Shown here piece by piece: positions 1 through 11,057 of a DNA stretch of 60,000 bases. The translations under genes were made by a program, and so were the position numbers. The notes beneath the pieces are model-generated. The model was given only the letters and a program-made list of their open reading frames with translations. It was not told where the DNA came from and did not search any database. Source of the DNA: Bolinopsis microptera (Eukaryota; Ctenophora; Tentaculata; Lobata; Bolinopsidae); assembly GCF_026151205.1 (NCBI RefSeq), contig NC_087075.1, positions 14,027,628 to 14,087,627 of the forward strand. The letters are read 5' to 3'. Numbering within the stretch: position 1 is the stretch's first letter; the number at the start of each line of letters is the position of its first letter.

Positions 1-175
1 ACTAAAACAACGTCACTCCTCTCCCTTCTGCTACGCTAGAGTCTGGAGTCGACAACGTCACTCCTCTCCCTTCTGCTACGCTAGAGTCTGGAGTCAACTA
101 AACACTGGACACTCCTCTCTCTTCTGTTACTTCAACTAGAGTCTGGAGTCGAGCCTTGTCTGCCTTCTGGAGTCC
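1..175. repeat. ~50-bp minisatellite, about 3 imperfect copies
   Basis: Repeated units share the phrases CACTCCTCTCCCTTCTG and CTAGAGTCTGGAGTC, separated by short variable spacers. The array runs off the left edge of the window so its full size is unknown. No coding function is seen. Confidence 0.75.
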
Positions 176-269
176 CTTTACCCCAACACTGTATATACAA
201 TCACTGGAACTAAACCTTTGCTAAAGTGAGATACAGGGTTAGTAATATGAAGTACAAAAACAAGCTACA

Positions 270-1247
270 AATAGAATTAAGATTCTAACAGTTACAGCCG
301 ATGGTATAACAGAAATTTTTGATATCCTGGCTGGAGTACTGCAAGGAGACACTCTTGCCCCGTACTTGTTCATTATCGTGATTGACTATATCATGACAGT
401 GACTATAGACGATGATGACTCGGACTCTGGGTTTACCCTCAGGCCTGCACGGAGTAGAAGGATTGGTGCCGAGAAGATCGCAGACGTCGAGTTTGCAGAT
501 GATGTTGCCCTTATCACTGATACCATTGAAGGGGCAAAACTACTCCTGGACAGGCTTGAGAAAGCAGCACTGAGTGTTGGGCTAGCCATGAACGGCTCTA
601 AAACTAAGTTCATGACTCTGAACATGACAGAGGAGGCGAGTAGTCTTAATAGCTGTTCTGGAAATCAGCTGGAAAAGGTGACAGACTTTGTTTACCTTGG
701 AGCTTGGATAGCAACAACAGAGAGGGACCTGCGGGTCAGAAAAGCTAAGGCTTGGGCAGCCTGCCACAAGCTAAAGAAGATGTGGAAGTCTGACCTTAGA
801 AGAGGACTAAAGATCCGTCTATTTGTTGCTACTGTGGAGTCAATACTTCTTTATGGTTCTGAAACCTGGACGTTGACAGAGCAATTGAAGACACGCATTG
901 ATGGCTGCTACACTAGAATGCTAAGGATGGCACTTAATGTGGATTGGAAGCAGCGAAAAACCAACAAAGAAGTCTATGGCAACCTACCGAGAGCAACCAT
1001 GAAGATCCAAGAGCGCAGGATGCGACTAGCAGGCCATATCCACCGGCACCCAGAACTAGTCGCAAACCGCTTGCTACTCTGGGAACCAACTCATGGGGTG
1101 CGGAGTAGGGGGAGACCAGCCATGACCTATGTTGATAGCCTACGAGCTGACACGGGTCTCAACGACACTGGAGAAATGGGCGGACTTATGGCGGATAGAG
1201 TTTTATGGAGACAGCGCATCAATACTCGGACGCTGAAGCCGCCTTAA
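270..1247 (+). mobile_element. Non-LTR retrotransposon (LINE) fragment, 3' part of reverse transcriptase
   Basis: The open frame can be followed upstream of the first ATG (366) to about 280. It shows reverse-transcriptase motifs in order: GVLQGDTLAPYLF near 335-370 and the catalytic FADD near 500, then the thumb/C-terminal region typical of LINE proteins in cnidarians and molluscs ([46 protein letters not shown]). The endonuclease and the N-terminal half of the RT are missing, so this is a 5'-truncated insertion although the remaining ~320 codons carry no stop. A relative of the same family lies at 39852-40706. Mobility is not expected. Confidence 0.85.
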
Positions 1248-1494
1248 GTCAGTCAAGTAAGTCATAAGGCGGTTTATAGATGTTGTATTATTTATAGTAT
1301 ATATTGTATCGACTATCATAAATATATAAACCAAATATATAGCAATTCACAATTGTGACATTATGTGTATACTGTTTGGAACATTTTATTTTGATAAGTT
1401 TTATTGTCATACTATAAATTACTGTCATGGATAGTTGTTAGTCTCTGTCACTACCCCATTGTCTGTCAATGTAGAAGGGGGAACCCAAAGAATA

Positions 1495-1650
1495 TTTGTG
1501 ATCTTTTGGTAGGCCAGGGTCCCATGATCATGAGTCAACCTGGGAGGCATTCCACAAATATATAGCTCCCTAGACTACGTGACACTGGGATTTAAACCAT
1601 GATCTTCTGTGTTGAGGGCATAAGCTCTGACCATTGCAGCCTACCCAAAC
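1495..1650 (-). mobile_element. tRNA-derived SINE-like element
   Basis: Read on the minus strand from about 1652, the sequence GTAGGCTGCAATGGTCAGAG resembles a pol III A box, and about 40 bases later GGTTTAAATCC is a near-consensus B box. The acceptor stem does not pair and there is no clear anticodon arm, so this is a SINE head or degenerate tRNA and not a functional tRNA gene. The downstream part (to about 1495) is unrelated tail. Confidence 0.45.
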
Positions 1651-1659
1651 AGATGACTT

Positions 1660-2007
1660 TGCTTTCGTTATCGATACCGGCATGTACATTATTGTAATAT
1701 TTAAACAAGAAATTAAAAGGATTCTTATTACATTCTTTGATTGTAAAAAAGGATTGAATTGAAAACTTGTTCCACTGTAAGTATGCACTTCAAACATCCT
1801 GTTTTAGATGTAAATTGAGTAATATTGGGCGCTATATTAGTGATTTACAATCCGCCATGTAATGTATTAAACCGTAGTGGCATAATACAGCTGTACTATT
1901 TTGTGTTTTTTACAATCTGTTTATAAATCGTATTAATTTAATTATATTTACTATTAACTGTTGAAGTATTTAAAAAAATTGTTATGAACATCTTCACAAT
2001 ATTTCAG
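1660..2007. other. AT-rich gap upstream of the aconitase-like gene
   Basis: No open frame, RNA gene or repeat could be supported. It ends in a 3' splice site (TATTTCAG at 2000-2007). The matching upstream 5' exon was not found in the window, so this is either the 3' end of an intron or a trans-splice acceptor. Confidence 0.4.
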
Positions 2008-5000
2008 AGAACAACCAATGGCTTTGACACCCCCAATTTGCCTTCAGTACCTAAAGAGGTGTTGCACTAACGATGTGACTTCAGAAGATGTGGAGAAAGG
2101 CATTTATGCGATCAAAGCAGATTCTCTTATTTTAACTGACATAAAAGCCATACCAATATTACTGAATTTAGCATCAACTTTTACATCAATTAAAAACACC
2201 AATTCAACTGTGCCTGTTCATCCTCATGTTCAAGTTTATATTATTCCATCATCATACAAAGTTGGTTGTTTTCCAAAAGCAAATAGTTGTAATGACAGTA
2301 AAAGCATTGAAAGATTGGAATTTCTGAAATGGTGTCATCTGAATCTCAAAGGATTGACTGTATTCAATCCTCCAATGAAACACTGCCAAGCAGCCTATTT
2401 GCAAGCTCTTGCTGCAAGTTTATCAAGTCAGAGTGTTATTGTCAGTTCAGAGACTTTCACTTCTGGGTTCAACGGACTAGGTGTTCTGACTCTTACTGAA
2501 ATAATACCAAACTGTGAAAGTTTGATCATGGGAAAACCTCTTCAATTCAAGAGAACTAAGATTGTTGGTATTGAGGTTAGGGGTTGTTTACCTCAATTTG
2601 CTGTATCTACTGATTTGGTTTTACAGTTTATCAGATTTGTTAGAGCACTGTCAGACTGTATAGTTGAAGTTTGGGGTGAAAGTTTGAAACACATTTCTTT
2701 ATCAGACCGCATTGCCATATCAAACATGGTCAAAGAGACAAACGTCAGTTGCATATTTTTTCCCTGTGATGATGTTTGCTCAATGTTTTTAAAATCAGCG
2801 TCTGATCTTTTATTTACAAACCGAAAGGTTAAAGTTTCTAAAGCACCTGTCGATGCTTCAATCCCTCGTAATTATGATGAACACTGTGTTTTCAATCTAG
2901 ATGAAGTGGAAACCTCAATATCAGGACCAAAGAGAGCATCTGACAGAATACTACTAGGAAACTTTCAGACTGCATTCAAGAAATCAATTTATAATAAGTT
3001 CTCTCCAACATCATTTGGTGTGAAGAGCAAAAGTGAAGATGGAGAAATTGCAAGGCTTCATGGTTCAGTAATTGGAATGTCACTCGCAGGGTGCACCAAC
3101 TCAAGCAATGCTTTTGTTACTTTACAAGCTGGCCTTTTAGCAAAAGCACTGCTTGATAATGGTTTTAAACTTCCTGTCTCTATTCAAGGTTTGAAAAAGG
3201 TAGCTTTTTAAAGATCGGTTTTATCTAAAATTATATAATATGCCTACAACTATGTAATTTCTCTCGTCTCAGGAATGAATTAGAACAAACAACAAGTTTT
3301 ACCAAGTTCACAATAAATTCGATTTTAATTTCATATTTATTCTATGCATACATTTTCTAATTGTCACAAATTATCAGGTTACTATGCAACTGGAGCAGGC
3401 CTGGCAGATCTATATCTCAATGAAGCTGGTCTCTCAGACATAATCGTGAAGTTTGGTCTTGAAAAGAGCACCTCATGTTGTGTAGATCCTAACAGTAAAG
3501 ACAAAACCAGTAACAATTACTCTAAAGATGTGATAACGTGTGCCTTGTTATCCGGGAACGGGAACTATGAGAACAGGAAGTTCCCTGGAGCTCGTGCTAA
3601 TTACCTAATGTCCTCTCCATTAGCTATTTTACTTGCTGCTGCTGGCAACGTTGATGTTGATCTCTCTCAAAATCATATCACTCTACTGAATGGGGAAACT
3701 TTGAAAATCAGTGATATTTGGCCGAGTAGGTCTGATTTGATTCATCTTGAATGCAAAACAGTTCTTCCTAAAGTGTGTGCAACTGTCTACAAAGATCTAT
3801 CAACGTTTAATTGTCAGTTTGAAGAAATTTCAGTTCCAAATAACCTGCCTTTTCCTTGGAATCCTTTATCCTTGTACATACTCCAACCTCCTTATCTAGA
3901 ATTGCAAACAGGTATATTCGTTTAATTTTTTTTCGTAGTTTGGGTCAAAGTTTACTAAGTTTTTAACATCATTGAATCACAGCTCTTGGTGATTAAATTC
4001 ATTTGCTCCTACAAAGATGAAGGAACTCTGTATCCCACAGTTTTGGGTGATGTAGAGAAAGCACGAGTATTGTTATCGCTGGGTGATGACGTCTCCTCAG
4101 AGCTGGTCTCTCCCTCAGGAAGCATGAGCAGGAACTCCACTGCTGCTCAGGTGACGATCTTCTATTGGAACATTACTGTACTCATGTACACTATACACTA
4201 TACACTATACACTGTACACTATACACTATTCACTATACACTATACACTATACACTATACACTATACACTGTACTCATACACTATACACTCAATTAGTAAA
4301 TAATTTTAGATTTAATGATACACATACCACAATCAATGATGATAATGTCATGCTAATGTTTTAATGATGATGTTATCTTTCAGTACCTTAGCAGTAAAGG
4401 TCTAGCACCAAAACAGTACGATTCCTATGGTAACAGGCGTGGTAACCACAATATTGTTGCTATGGGCATCTTCAATAACAACAAGCTTAAAAATAACCTG
4501 GTTTGTTACACTAATTGTTTCACGTTTTTATATACATCTTTAATGGCAGTAGGGTATGACAGTATTATGACTGTTTTCAACCAGTTTTAATGAAATTTTT
4601 GATATAGAACCCCGAGTAGTTAAAACAATATTCAAATCTAGGGACCAAATTCCTAGGAAACTGTTGATATAAACAATGCAATTGAAATTATAAGATATCT
4701 AGGTGTTCATATCATTGAGGTAACCAAGTTGAATGATTGGGTGATTGTTTATTAGCCGCATATTATATGTCGAAAGTTAAATATTTCTTCTAGCAGCTGG
4801 TTGTGTTTGACGAAATTTCCAACATTTTATTCATCAAGACCAGCAGCTACAGCAGGGTGTCAGAATTATTGGCGTGCCGTGTTTGAAATTTTATGTGTAT
4901 TTTATGATGAAATCAATATTTTTCGACGGGTCATAACTTTATTTCTGAATATCGAAATTACAAAATTCAAAAACTGGTCTGTAGACAATCGTCTGAACTT

Positions 5001-6818
5001 CTTCAGAATTTCAAAATTTTGTGTTGATGTACCTCAAAACCCATAATTTAGGCCGTTATTTAAAGGGTCGATTCCATACTTGGTTAGATTTACGAAGGAG
5101 TAAGGGATTTATGTGTATTTTTTTTGGTGAATTTTTTCTGAAATTATTCTTTAGACTAAAGTGCACAGCTCTTCAGGCGATAGCGAAACATATCGAAAAC
5201 TATAGATTTTATAAAAGCTCTCTTTCTCCTCTAACGACCAATAAAATATAGTCGGGCGGACTCATCCCGGAATTCAGGGGAAGCAGCCGAAGGCTTCAAG
5301 TCCAATAATCAAAATGTTTCTCTTTCGTCGTGATTATCAACGAAATTTAACTTCTTTCGGACTTCGTTTTTAGACTGAACTGTAGTATAAAGGATTATCT
5401 CTCGAATGATCAAGACTCCATAGGAAACTGACCCTCAGAAGTCAATTAATGATCGTTTCTAAAAGCTTGGGTAAGCTAAAATTTCACGCAGAATTGTCTA
5501 CGCGCCAATAATTATGACACCCTGCTGTAGAAGAAATATTCAGCTTTCAACATTTGTAACATTTGTAACTCTCAACTTATTTATAATCATGCAATATTTC
5601 AATAAGAACACTGTTTAAGAACACTATTTATTTTACACTGTTCAGGTATCGATACCAGGACCATTTACTGAGCACATACCGTCGAATAGTATTGTTGATA
5701 TCTACGAGGCTGCAAGAATGTACAAGAAATCTGGGACACCATCGGTTATTGTTGCAGGTAAATTGTGTCTTTAAAAGCATATTTTCAAAGGTTATAACTT
5801 TCAGTTTATATAAAAATTGCAACTGCTGATGCTACTAAATCCCTCTAGAGAATTGTCTTTAATTGTGCTGGCAATGGTTTAGCGCTAAATATTATCAGAA
5901 TGAATCGTTCACAATAATTTTCTACTAACGTTGGGAAATCTTCAACAACAACTTCATTATTTTAACATAACCTCAGGTGCTAACTACGGTTGTGGTCCAA
6001 CACGTGACAGCGGTGCACGTGGTCTGCGCCTACTCGGTGTCTCTGCTGTCATCGCGCGCTCCTTCGACTCCAACCACCGCTCAGAACTCATTAACCAGGG
6101 AGTAATGCCTGTCCTGTGTGAAGATGCAGACTGTATTGATGTGTGTAGTGAGGTGACTCTATCGTGGTGTGATGTCGAGAGTGTGGAATGTGAGGGGTGG
6201 ATGAGCTGGGGGGATTGTGTCAGTAACTCAGCTAGTAACTCAGTTTGTAACTCAGCTAGTAACACGGCTAGTAATTCGAATAGTAACTTAGTGAGTAACT
6301 CGAATAGTAACTTAGTGAGTAACTCGAATAGTAACTCTGGAAGTGGCACTCAGCCGCTGCCAAAAGTTAACCAAAACTCAACCACAACCTCTCTATGTTG
6401 TAACGGAAGTGTCAGGATCCGTCTAGCAATTTACACTGAAGAGGAACTAGAGTTGTTACGGTGTGGAGGCTTACTACACTGGAGAGTAAAGGACTTGCAA
6501 CAAAAGAAACAGAAATCCCTTGAAAAACATCTAAACCAACGAAAAGCAAACTCTCAAATCAACCACCCAATGCCCCCAGGTTTAGTTCCACCAATACCAC
6601 CAATGCCTCTACCACCTGGTATGCCTGGTATGCCTGGTATGCCTGGTATGCCTGGTATGCATGGTATGCCTCACATGATGCCCCCTCCATATTACACTCC
6701 ACCTTATCCTGACATGGTGCAATTTGTACCTGTTGTGCAGTATGTTCCTGTACCGTACAACCGTAGTCAACAGCCAATCAATTACGTGCCTCCTCCTGAT
6801 TTGTATAATAATGGCTAA
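2008..6818 (+). CDS. Divergent aconitase / iron-regulatory-protein-like gene, probable pseudo-enzyme, six exons
   Basis: Exons 2008-3188 (ATG 2018), 3378-3911, 4017-4150, 4384-4500, 5646-5757 and 5977-6818 join in phase to about 969 residues. Homology to cytosolic aconitase/IRP1 is clear over its length: ERLEFLKW, FNGLGVLTL, LSDRIAISNM, GCTNSSNAFV, RANYLMSSPLAI, SPSGSMSRNSTAAQ, YDSYGNRRGNHN, and ANYGCGPTRDSGARG in the swivel domain, ending in YTEEELELLRCGGLLHW. Expected active-site elements are damaged: the GTDSHT segment reads SSETFTSG, the first cluster cysteine (CTN) is kept but the CxxC pair is not recognisable, and SGNRN reads SGNGN. Hydratase activity is therefore unlikely; RNA binding or another role is possible (inference). 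Two additions are unusual: an Asn/Ser repeat inserted in the swivel domain (about residues 775-810) and a C-terminal tail with PGM repeats and Pro/Tyr-rich sequence. About 35 N-terminal residues of the family are absent; the ATG lies 10 bases after a splice acceptor. Confidence 0.85.
4176..4290. repeat. Microsatellite (CTATACA-type) next to a 5' splice site
   Basis: About a dozen copies of the heptamer-like unit CTATACA with occasional variants start about 25 bases into the intron that begins at 4151. No other content. Confidence 0.85.
4850..5527. mobile_element. MITE with 25-bp terminal inverted repeats and TA target duplication
   Basis: The left end CAGCAGGGTGTCAGAATTAT and the right end (5503-5527) are inverted copies with one mismatch over about 25 bases. 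Both sides are flanked by TA (4848-4849 and 5528-5529), as expected for Tc1/mariner-type insertion. The 678-bp interior has no transposase. It lies in the intron 4501-5645 of the aconitase-like gene. A second, outer inverted repeat (around 4778-4795 and 5527-5550) resembles AATATTTCTTCTA, so the target may itself have been repeated. Confidence 0.75.
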
Positions 6819-8040
6819 TTAATTTATTAACACGTCCTGATAATTAATTTATTAATTAATTTATTATTGTTCTTTTATCGTGATCTTTAGCTGGATTTCA
6901 GAGCTAGTTTCTTGCAGAGTTTTGAACTAGAGTGTATTTGATATAGTTATATTTCATAGGCTTGTTTCTAAAAATAGGATTAGGGATCACATATTACGAA
7001 TGCCAGCCTAGAGGAGAAGTGGTTCGAAAAGAAACCTTGCCCAAGTGTAATTTCTGCACAATAGCTTAAATTTGTTCTCTAAGATCTGGCTAACGTACCA
7101 TGTAGACGATCCCTAAGCTTTCCTTGGTTTTTAGCAGTGTCTAAAACTAAGATCAAAAATTTCCTGTGGTAAAACTCCTACGATAAAATATTTCTAAATA
7201 TCTGATTGATTTGTTTTATCTTGCAGTACCTGTTGATGTTTGTGATGTTGGAGATTTTAAACACAGGCAAGTGTTGATTGGCGAAGTTTAGTTTAATTTA
7301 TTAAAACTTTTTGATTTTATATAATTTTGTATTTAGAAGACTGTTGTTTAAAGAGATTAAGTGTATTTTATGGTGTACAGAGATAAGAGATAAACCTTCA
7401 CAGATCCAATCTGCTTTTCTTCGTTGTGTACGGGCCCATTTTTATCGATGTAATAATTTCCGATCAAGTCATGGAGTTACGAAAAAATATTATTTCAAAT
7501 GGACAAAATAAATACACATTAACCAAGAAATACACATTAACAAAATAAATACACATTAACAAAATAAATACACATTAACAAAATAAATACACATTAACAA
7601 AATAAATACACATTAACAAAATAAATACACATTAACAAAATAAATACACATTAACAAAATAAATAAACATTAACAAAACAAATACACATTAACAAAATAA
7701 ATACACATCACCTGTTTAAGAAAAGTTATGGCATGAGCGATTAATTGACAGTATAACTTAATGTTATTTGCTTAAACTGTTTAGGATGCAACCTAATGTC
7801 ATGATCTTTTTGAACTTATTAGCAATTAGACTGTTAGCTCGCTTCATAAGCATGTCATCTTCGTTCCAAAACTTTTTATGTCCTATGTATACACTCCTTG
7901 ATAGTTATCTTGATCTAGTATCTTTGTTTCACACAATAGAGCATAAGTTTTGTGGTTTATCCACTGGGCTTAGAGTTTGTGTTTAAGCTAGAGACCAAAT
8001 TTTATTATTATTATTTATTAATATATAGTATATATAAATG
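6819..8040. other. Intergenic region between aconitase-like gene and QNG1
   Basis: AT-rich sequence with TTAATTAATTTATTA runs just after the stop codon at 6818. Apart from the 19-bp satellite at 7509-7710 nothing could be supported. An acceptor-like TTGCAG at 7221-7226 followed by an open 43-base stretch and an AG could be a small non-coding or unknown exon, but there is no homology to back it. Confidence 0.4.
7509..7710. repeat. 19-bp tandem repeat, about 10 copies
   Basis: Unit AAAATAAATACACATTAAC, nearly perfect, with a few single-base variants (AAACA, AATAAACA) toward the right end. Intergenic. Confidence 0.95.
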
Positions 8041-8133
8041 CAAGGTCTATCCTTAATCTTACTAATTTCCTTAATCTTACTAATTTCCTTAATCTTACCA
8101 ATTTCCTTAATCTTACCAATTTCCCTTTCTCAG
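8041..8133 (+). repeat. Tandem repeat forming the polypyrimidine tract of the QNG1 splice acceptor
   Basis: Four to five copies of TTCCTTAATCTTACTAA-type units (17 bp) end directly at TTTCTCAG (8126-8133). Each unit contains both a pyrimidine run and a CTTACTAAT-like branch-point candidate, so the repeat multiplies the 3' splice-site context. Confidence 0.75.
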
Positions 8134-8149
8134 GTTATTACACCAGACA

Positions 8150-9181
8150 ATGACCACTTCAAATTTCCTAAACCCTCAGTCAACTGGCCTCTATGTAAAC
8201 ACCCAGGCAAAACACATCAAGTTCAACAAAAGCGGTGCTGATAAAGTGGCTGAAATTATTTACAAAGCCATTGTTAATGATGGTTTTGGGAACAATATGT
8301 GGCAAACAAGTGACTTAAACCCAAGGGATCAGAGTGAACAGGAAATGATCAACTGGATATTTTTCGTAGACACAGCCAACTTTTCATTTTGGCCAGATGA
8401 AGGTGACGTGAAGTTTGGGGTAAAAGATCACAAGGGAAAGTTACAAACTGGTCAAATGAGTTTGTGTGCGGCTGTTAATCGAGCCCTGAGAGAAGGAATA
8501 CCTGTGACTGATGCAAAGTTCATGGCAAACGCGACCATGGAGCAGTTTCAGATGATATTTAGATCGGATACCGATGGTAAAATGACATTACTGGGTGAGA
8601 GATTAAAGGCAATCAACGAGGCAGGCAAAGTTTTGTTGGATAAATTTTCTGGTTCCTTTTCGTTTTGTGTGATGCGCGCTGAGAAGGACGTGCAGAGACT
8701 GATCCACATCATCACTGATAACTTTGAATCGTATCGTGACATGTGCCAGTATGAAGATAAAACAGTTTCATTTCTCAAACGTGCCCAACTCTTGGTGGCG
8801 GATGTTTGGAAGTGTCTCGGTGGTAAAGGGCTGGGAGAATTCAGCAATATTCGCAGCATTTCCATGCTCGCTGACTACCGTGTCCCCCAGTCTCTAGTTG
8901 CATTTGATGTCCTACATTACGATGACGAGCTGAAAAACCTGTTGAAATCGAAGATTCCCATCATTCCAGGAGATTATGTAGAGAGTGAGATAAGAGGGAT
9001 GAGTATCTACGCGGTGGAGAAAGTTCTGGAACAAATAGAAGAATTGGCGCGTGATGATGGAAGGAGGAACATTGAGGTTAATGCTGTTGTTGTTGATTAC
9101 TTTCTGTGGGGATGGGCTAGGAATAATCGGGTGTTGGTTGATGTGTTACCGTTTCATAGGTGTAGAACTATTTATTATTAA
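8150..9181 (+). CDS. QNG1: Queuosine 5'-phosphate N-glycosylase/hydrolase (DUF2419; C9orf64 family)
   Basis: A single-exon 343-residue frame, close to the 341 residues of the human protein. Family features are seen along its whole length: the N-terminal KVAEIIYKAIVNDGFG, the central INWIFFVDTANFSFWPDEG, SLCAAVNRALREGIPV, the ADYRVPQSL motif, and the terminal DYFLWGWA...PFHRCRTIYY. Members release queuine from queuosine 5'-monophosphate in the cytosol so that eukaryotes can salvage queuine for tRNA modification. The ATG at 8150 is the first after a splice acceptor at 8133; no 5' exon was identified, so a non-coding 5' exon or spliced-leader addition is likely. A paralogue with a frameshift lies 6 kb downstream (14966-15987). 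Confidence 0.93.
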   Translation: MTTSNFLNPQSTGLYVNTQAKHIKFNKSGADKVAEIIYKAIVNDGFGNNMWQTSDLNPRDQSEQEMINWIFFVDTANFSFWPDEGDVKFGVKDHKGKLQTGQMSLCAAVNRALREGIPVTDAKFMANATMEQFQMIFRSDTDGKMTLLGERLKAINEAGKVLLDKFSGSFSFCVMRAEKDVQRLIHIITDNFESYRDMCQYEDKTVSFLKRAQLLVADVWKCLGGKGLGEFSNIRSISMLADYRVPQSLVAFDVLHYDDELKNLLKSKIPIIPGDYVESEIRGMSIYAVEKVLEQIEELARDDGRRNIEVNAVVVDYFLWGWARNNRVLVDVLPFHRCRTIYY

Positions 9182-9645
9182 GAAATTGATGTTGGGTACC
9201 CTCACTTCCCGGTTTAGTGTACAATCTGTACATCTGTACTGTGCAGATATGGTGCAGTGGAATGATTTATTATTAGGGTAAAATGTTATGGAGTTAGTTT
9301 TTTAAGCATATTTTAAAAGCTTTTTAATTACTCTTTTAATGATAGTTGTAGTTTAAGGCTATCACTTATCAGTGTTGTTATTTCAGTAAGGATATCATGT
9401 TTGAAATTTCATATTGTGTATTTTAAAATGCGTTTTTTAATTTAGTGTGGATAATTTCACAGTAAAAATGAAGGGAGATGTCAGGAGAGTGCTTAATTAG
9501 AATTCATCTACAGTACAGTGTTTTAATATACATATTTCGGATGCATATTATCAATTAAAATTAGATATGAGAATCAAGCGTTACATTTCAGCCATGCAAA
9601 ATTACACTGACATTATTGTCAAACACTTGAAATAAAAGAAACAAA
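9182..9645. other. Gap between QNG1 and retroelement
   Basis: AT-rich with no supported gene. A short direct repeat of AAACACTTGAAATAAAAGAA occurs twice at about 9629-9661, at the 5' edge of the retroelement. Confidence 0.4.
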
Positions 9646-9649
9646 CACT

Positions 9650-11057
9650 TGAAATAAAAGAAAACACACTGGAAAAAGATGATGTTAAAAGAAGTCTTAA
9701 ATTGCTGAAAAGTAAATACATTATTTGTAGTATCGACAAAGCTTCTGGTAATTTTTCATTTATTTGTAAAAAGTTTTATGTAAAAACTCTTGTCAATGAA
9801 ATGGGTTTTGATCCTAATACTCTAGAATGTATAGGTAATGATACATATAAACCCTGTAGCGAAGACGAGACTCATTATGTCAATAAAATATCTGAGAGTC
9901 TAAAGGAGAGATTTAATGTACAAGTTGAAGATAAAAACTTGCGACTAGCACGCATCTTCTGGAACCCTAAGCTTCATAAGAACCCTTACAAGGCGAGGTT
10001 CATTGCAGGTGCCCGTTTTTGCGTTACGAAACAACTTAACGTCCAAGTTAACTGTTGTCTGAAACTTTTGAGGAAATACTTCAAGAAATACTGCGAGGCA
10101 ATCTACAACAACAGCGGTATAAACATGTTTTGGAGCATAGATTCCTCAAGTGAATTCCTTGAAGCTATCAAAAATAGCGATGTTTATAATATACAAGTAT
10201 ATGATTTTACTACTCTTTATACCAGATTAGACTTGATTGAAGTAGAGAATATGATTAATGAAGTTGTTGATTTAATATTTTCAGACCGTAATAGATATAT
10301 TTGTATTTCTAAAAGAGACAGTAATACATGTTTCTTTTCCAATAAAACCTATGATTGTCATGCCTGCTTTAGTCAAGATGACCTAAAAGAGGCTGTTAAA
10401 TTTATTATTTATAACACTTATGTCGTCTTCGGTGGGATTGTATTCATACAAACCAAGGGTATTCCTATGGGTGGAAATTCAAGTTCCCCTATAGCTGATC
10501 TCACTGTTGGCAAAAAGGAATTTAATTATATGAAACGTTTACTTCAGGAAAAGAAAATGGGATTAGCAAAGATATTATCCAATAATAAACGATATGTTGA
10601 CGATTTATCTATTATTAACTACCTTTACTTTCATAAATTGATTAAAGATATTTATCCTAATTCATTGGAGATGGAGCGAGCTGGTTCCAATAATAAAATC
10701 ATTAACTACCTTGATTTAAATATTAATATTTCCACAGAAGGACTAGAAATATCAGTGTATAACAAAACTGATGATTTTAATTTTCATGTTGTATCCCTTA
10801 CATTTCCTCACAGTAACATCCCAACCGAGGTTGGCTACAACGTTTTTTCAAGTCAAGTTCTTAGATATGGTAATGTTTGCACTAGATTGGATATCTTTAC
10901 CTCCCATCTTCACAAAATATTCAAAATTCTAATTGATAGAGGATATAGCCGTGATAGACTGATTAAAGGCATTAAACGTTGTCTGAGGAAATATGATAAC
11001 GTTTTCAGGAAGTTCGGTATTCTAGATGACCGTAACATTATTAAAGAACTCCCCTGA
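9650..11057 (+). mobile_element. Penelope-like retroelement, reverse transcriptase domain
   Basis: The open frame can be read from about 9665 (TLEKDDVKRSLKLL) through to 11057. RT hallmarks are intact: the DFTTLYTRLDL motif (first catalytic Asp) near 10206, KGIPMGGNSSSPIADL near 10460, and RYVDDLSIIN near 10590 carrying the catalytic YVDD, followed by YLDLNINIS. The SIDKASGNFSFICKKFY segment at the start is characteristic of the Penelope-like RTs common in aquatic invertebrates. The GIY-YIG endonuclease usually found after the RT is not seen; the protein stops after IIKELP. No terminal repeats were recognised. The RT frame has no internal stop, so the insertion may be fairly young. Confidence 0.75.

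Noticed and set aside
5984-6349. Minus-strand 121-codon Leu/Thr-rich frame
   Set aside because: Antisense of the Asn/Ser repeat in the aconitase-like last exon.
7509-7710. CRISPR-like regular repeats
   Set aside because: Direct head-to-tail 19-bp units without spacers; eukaryotic minisatellite.
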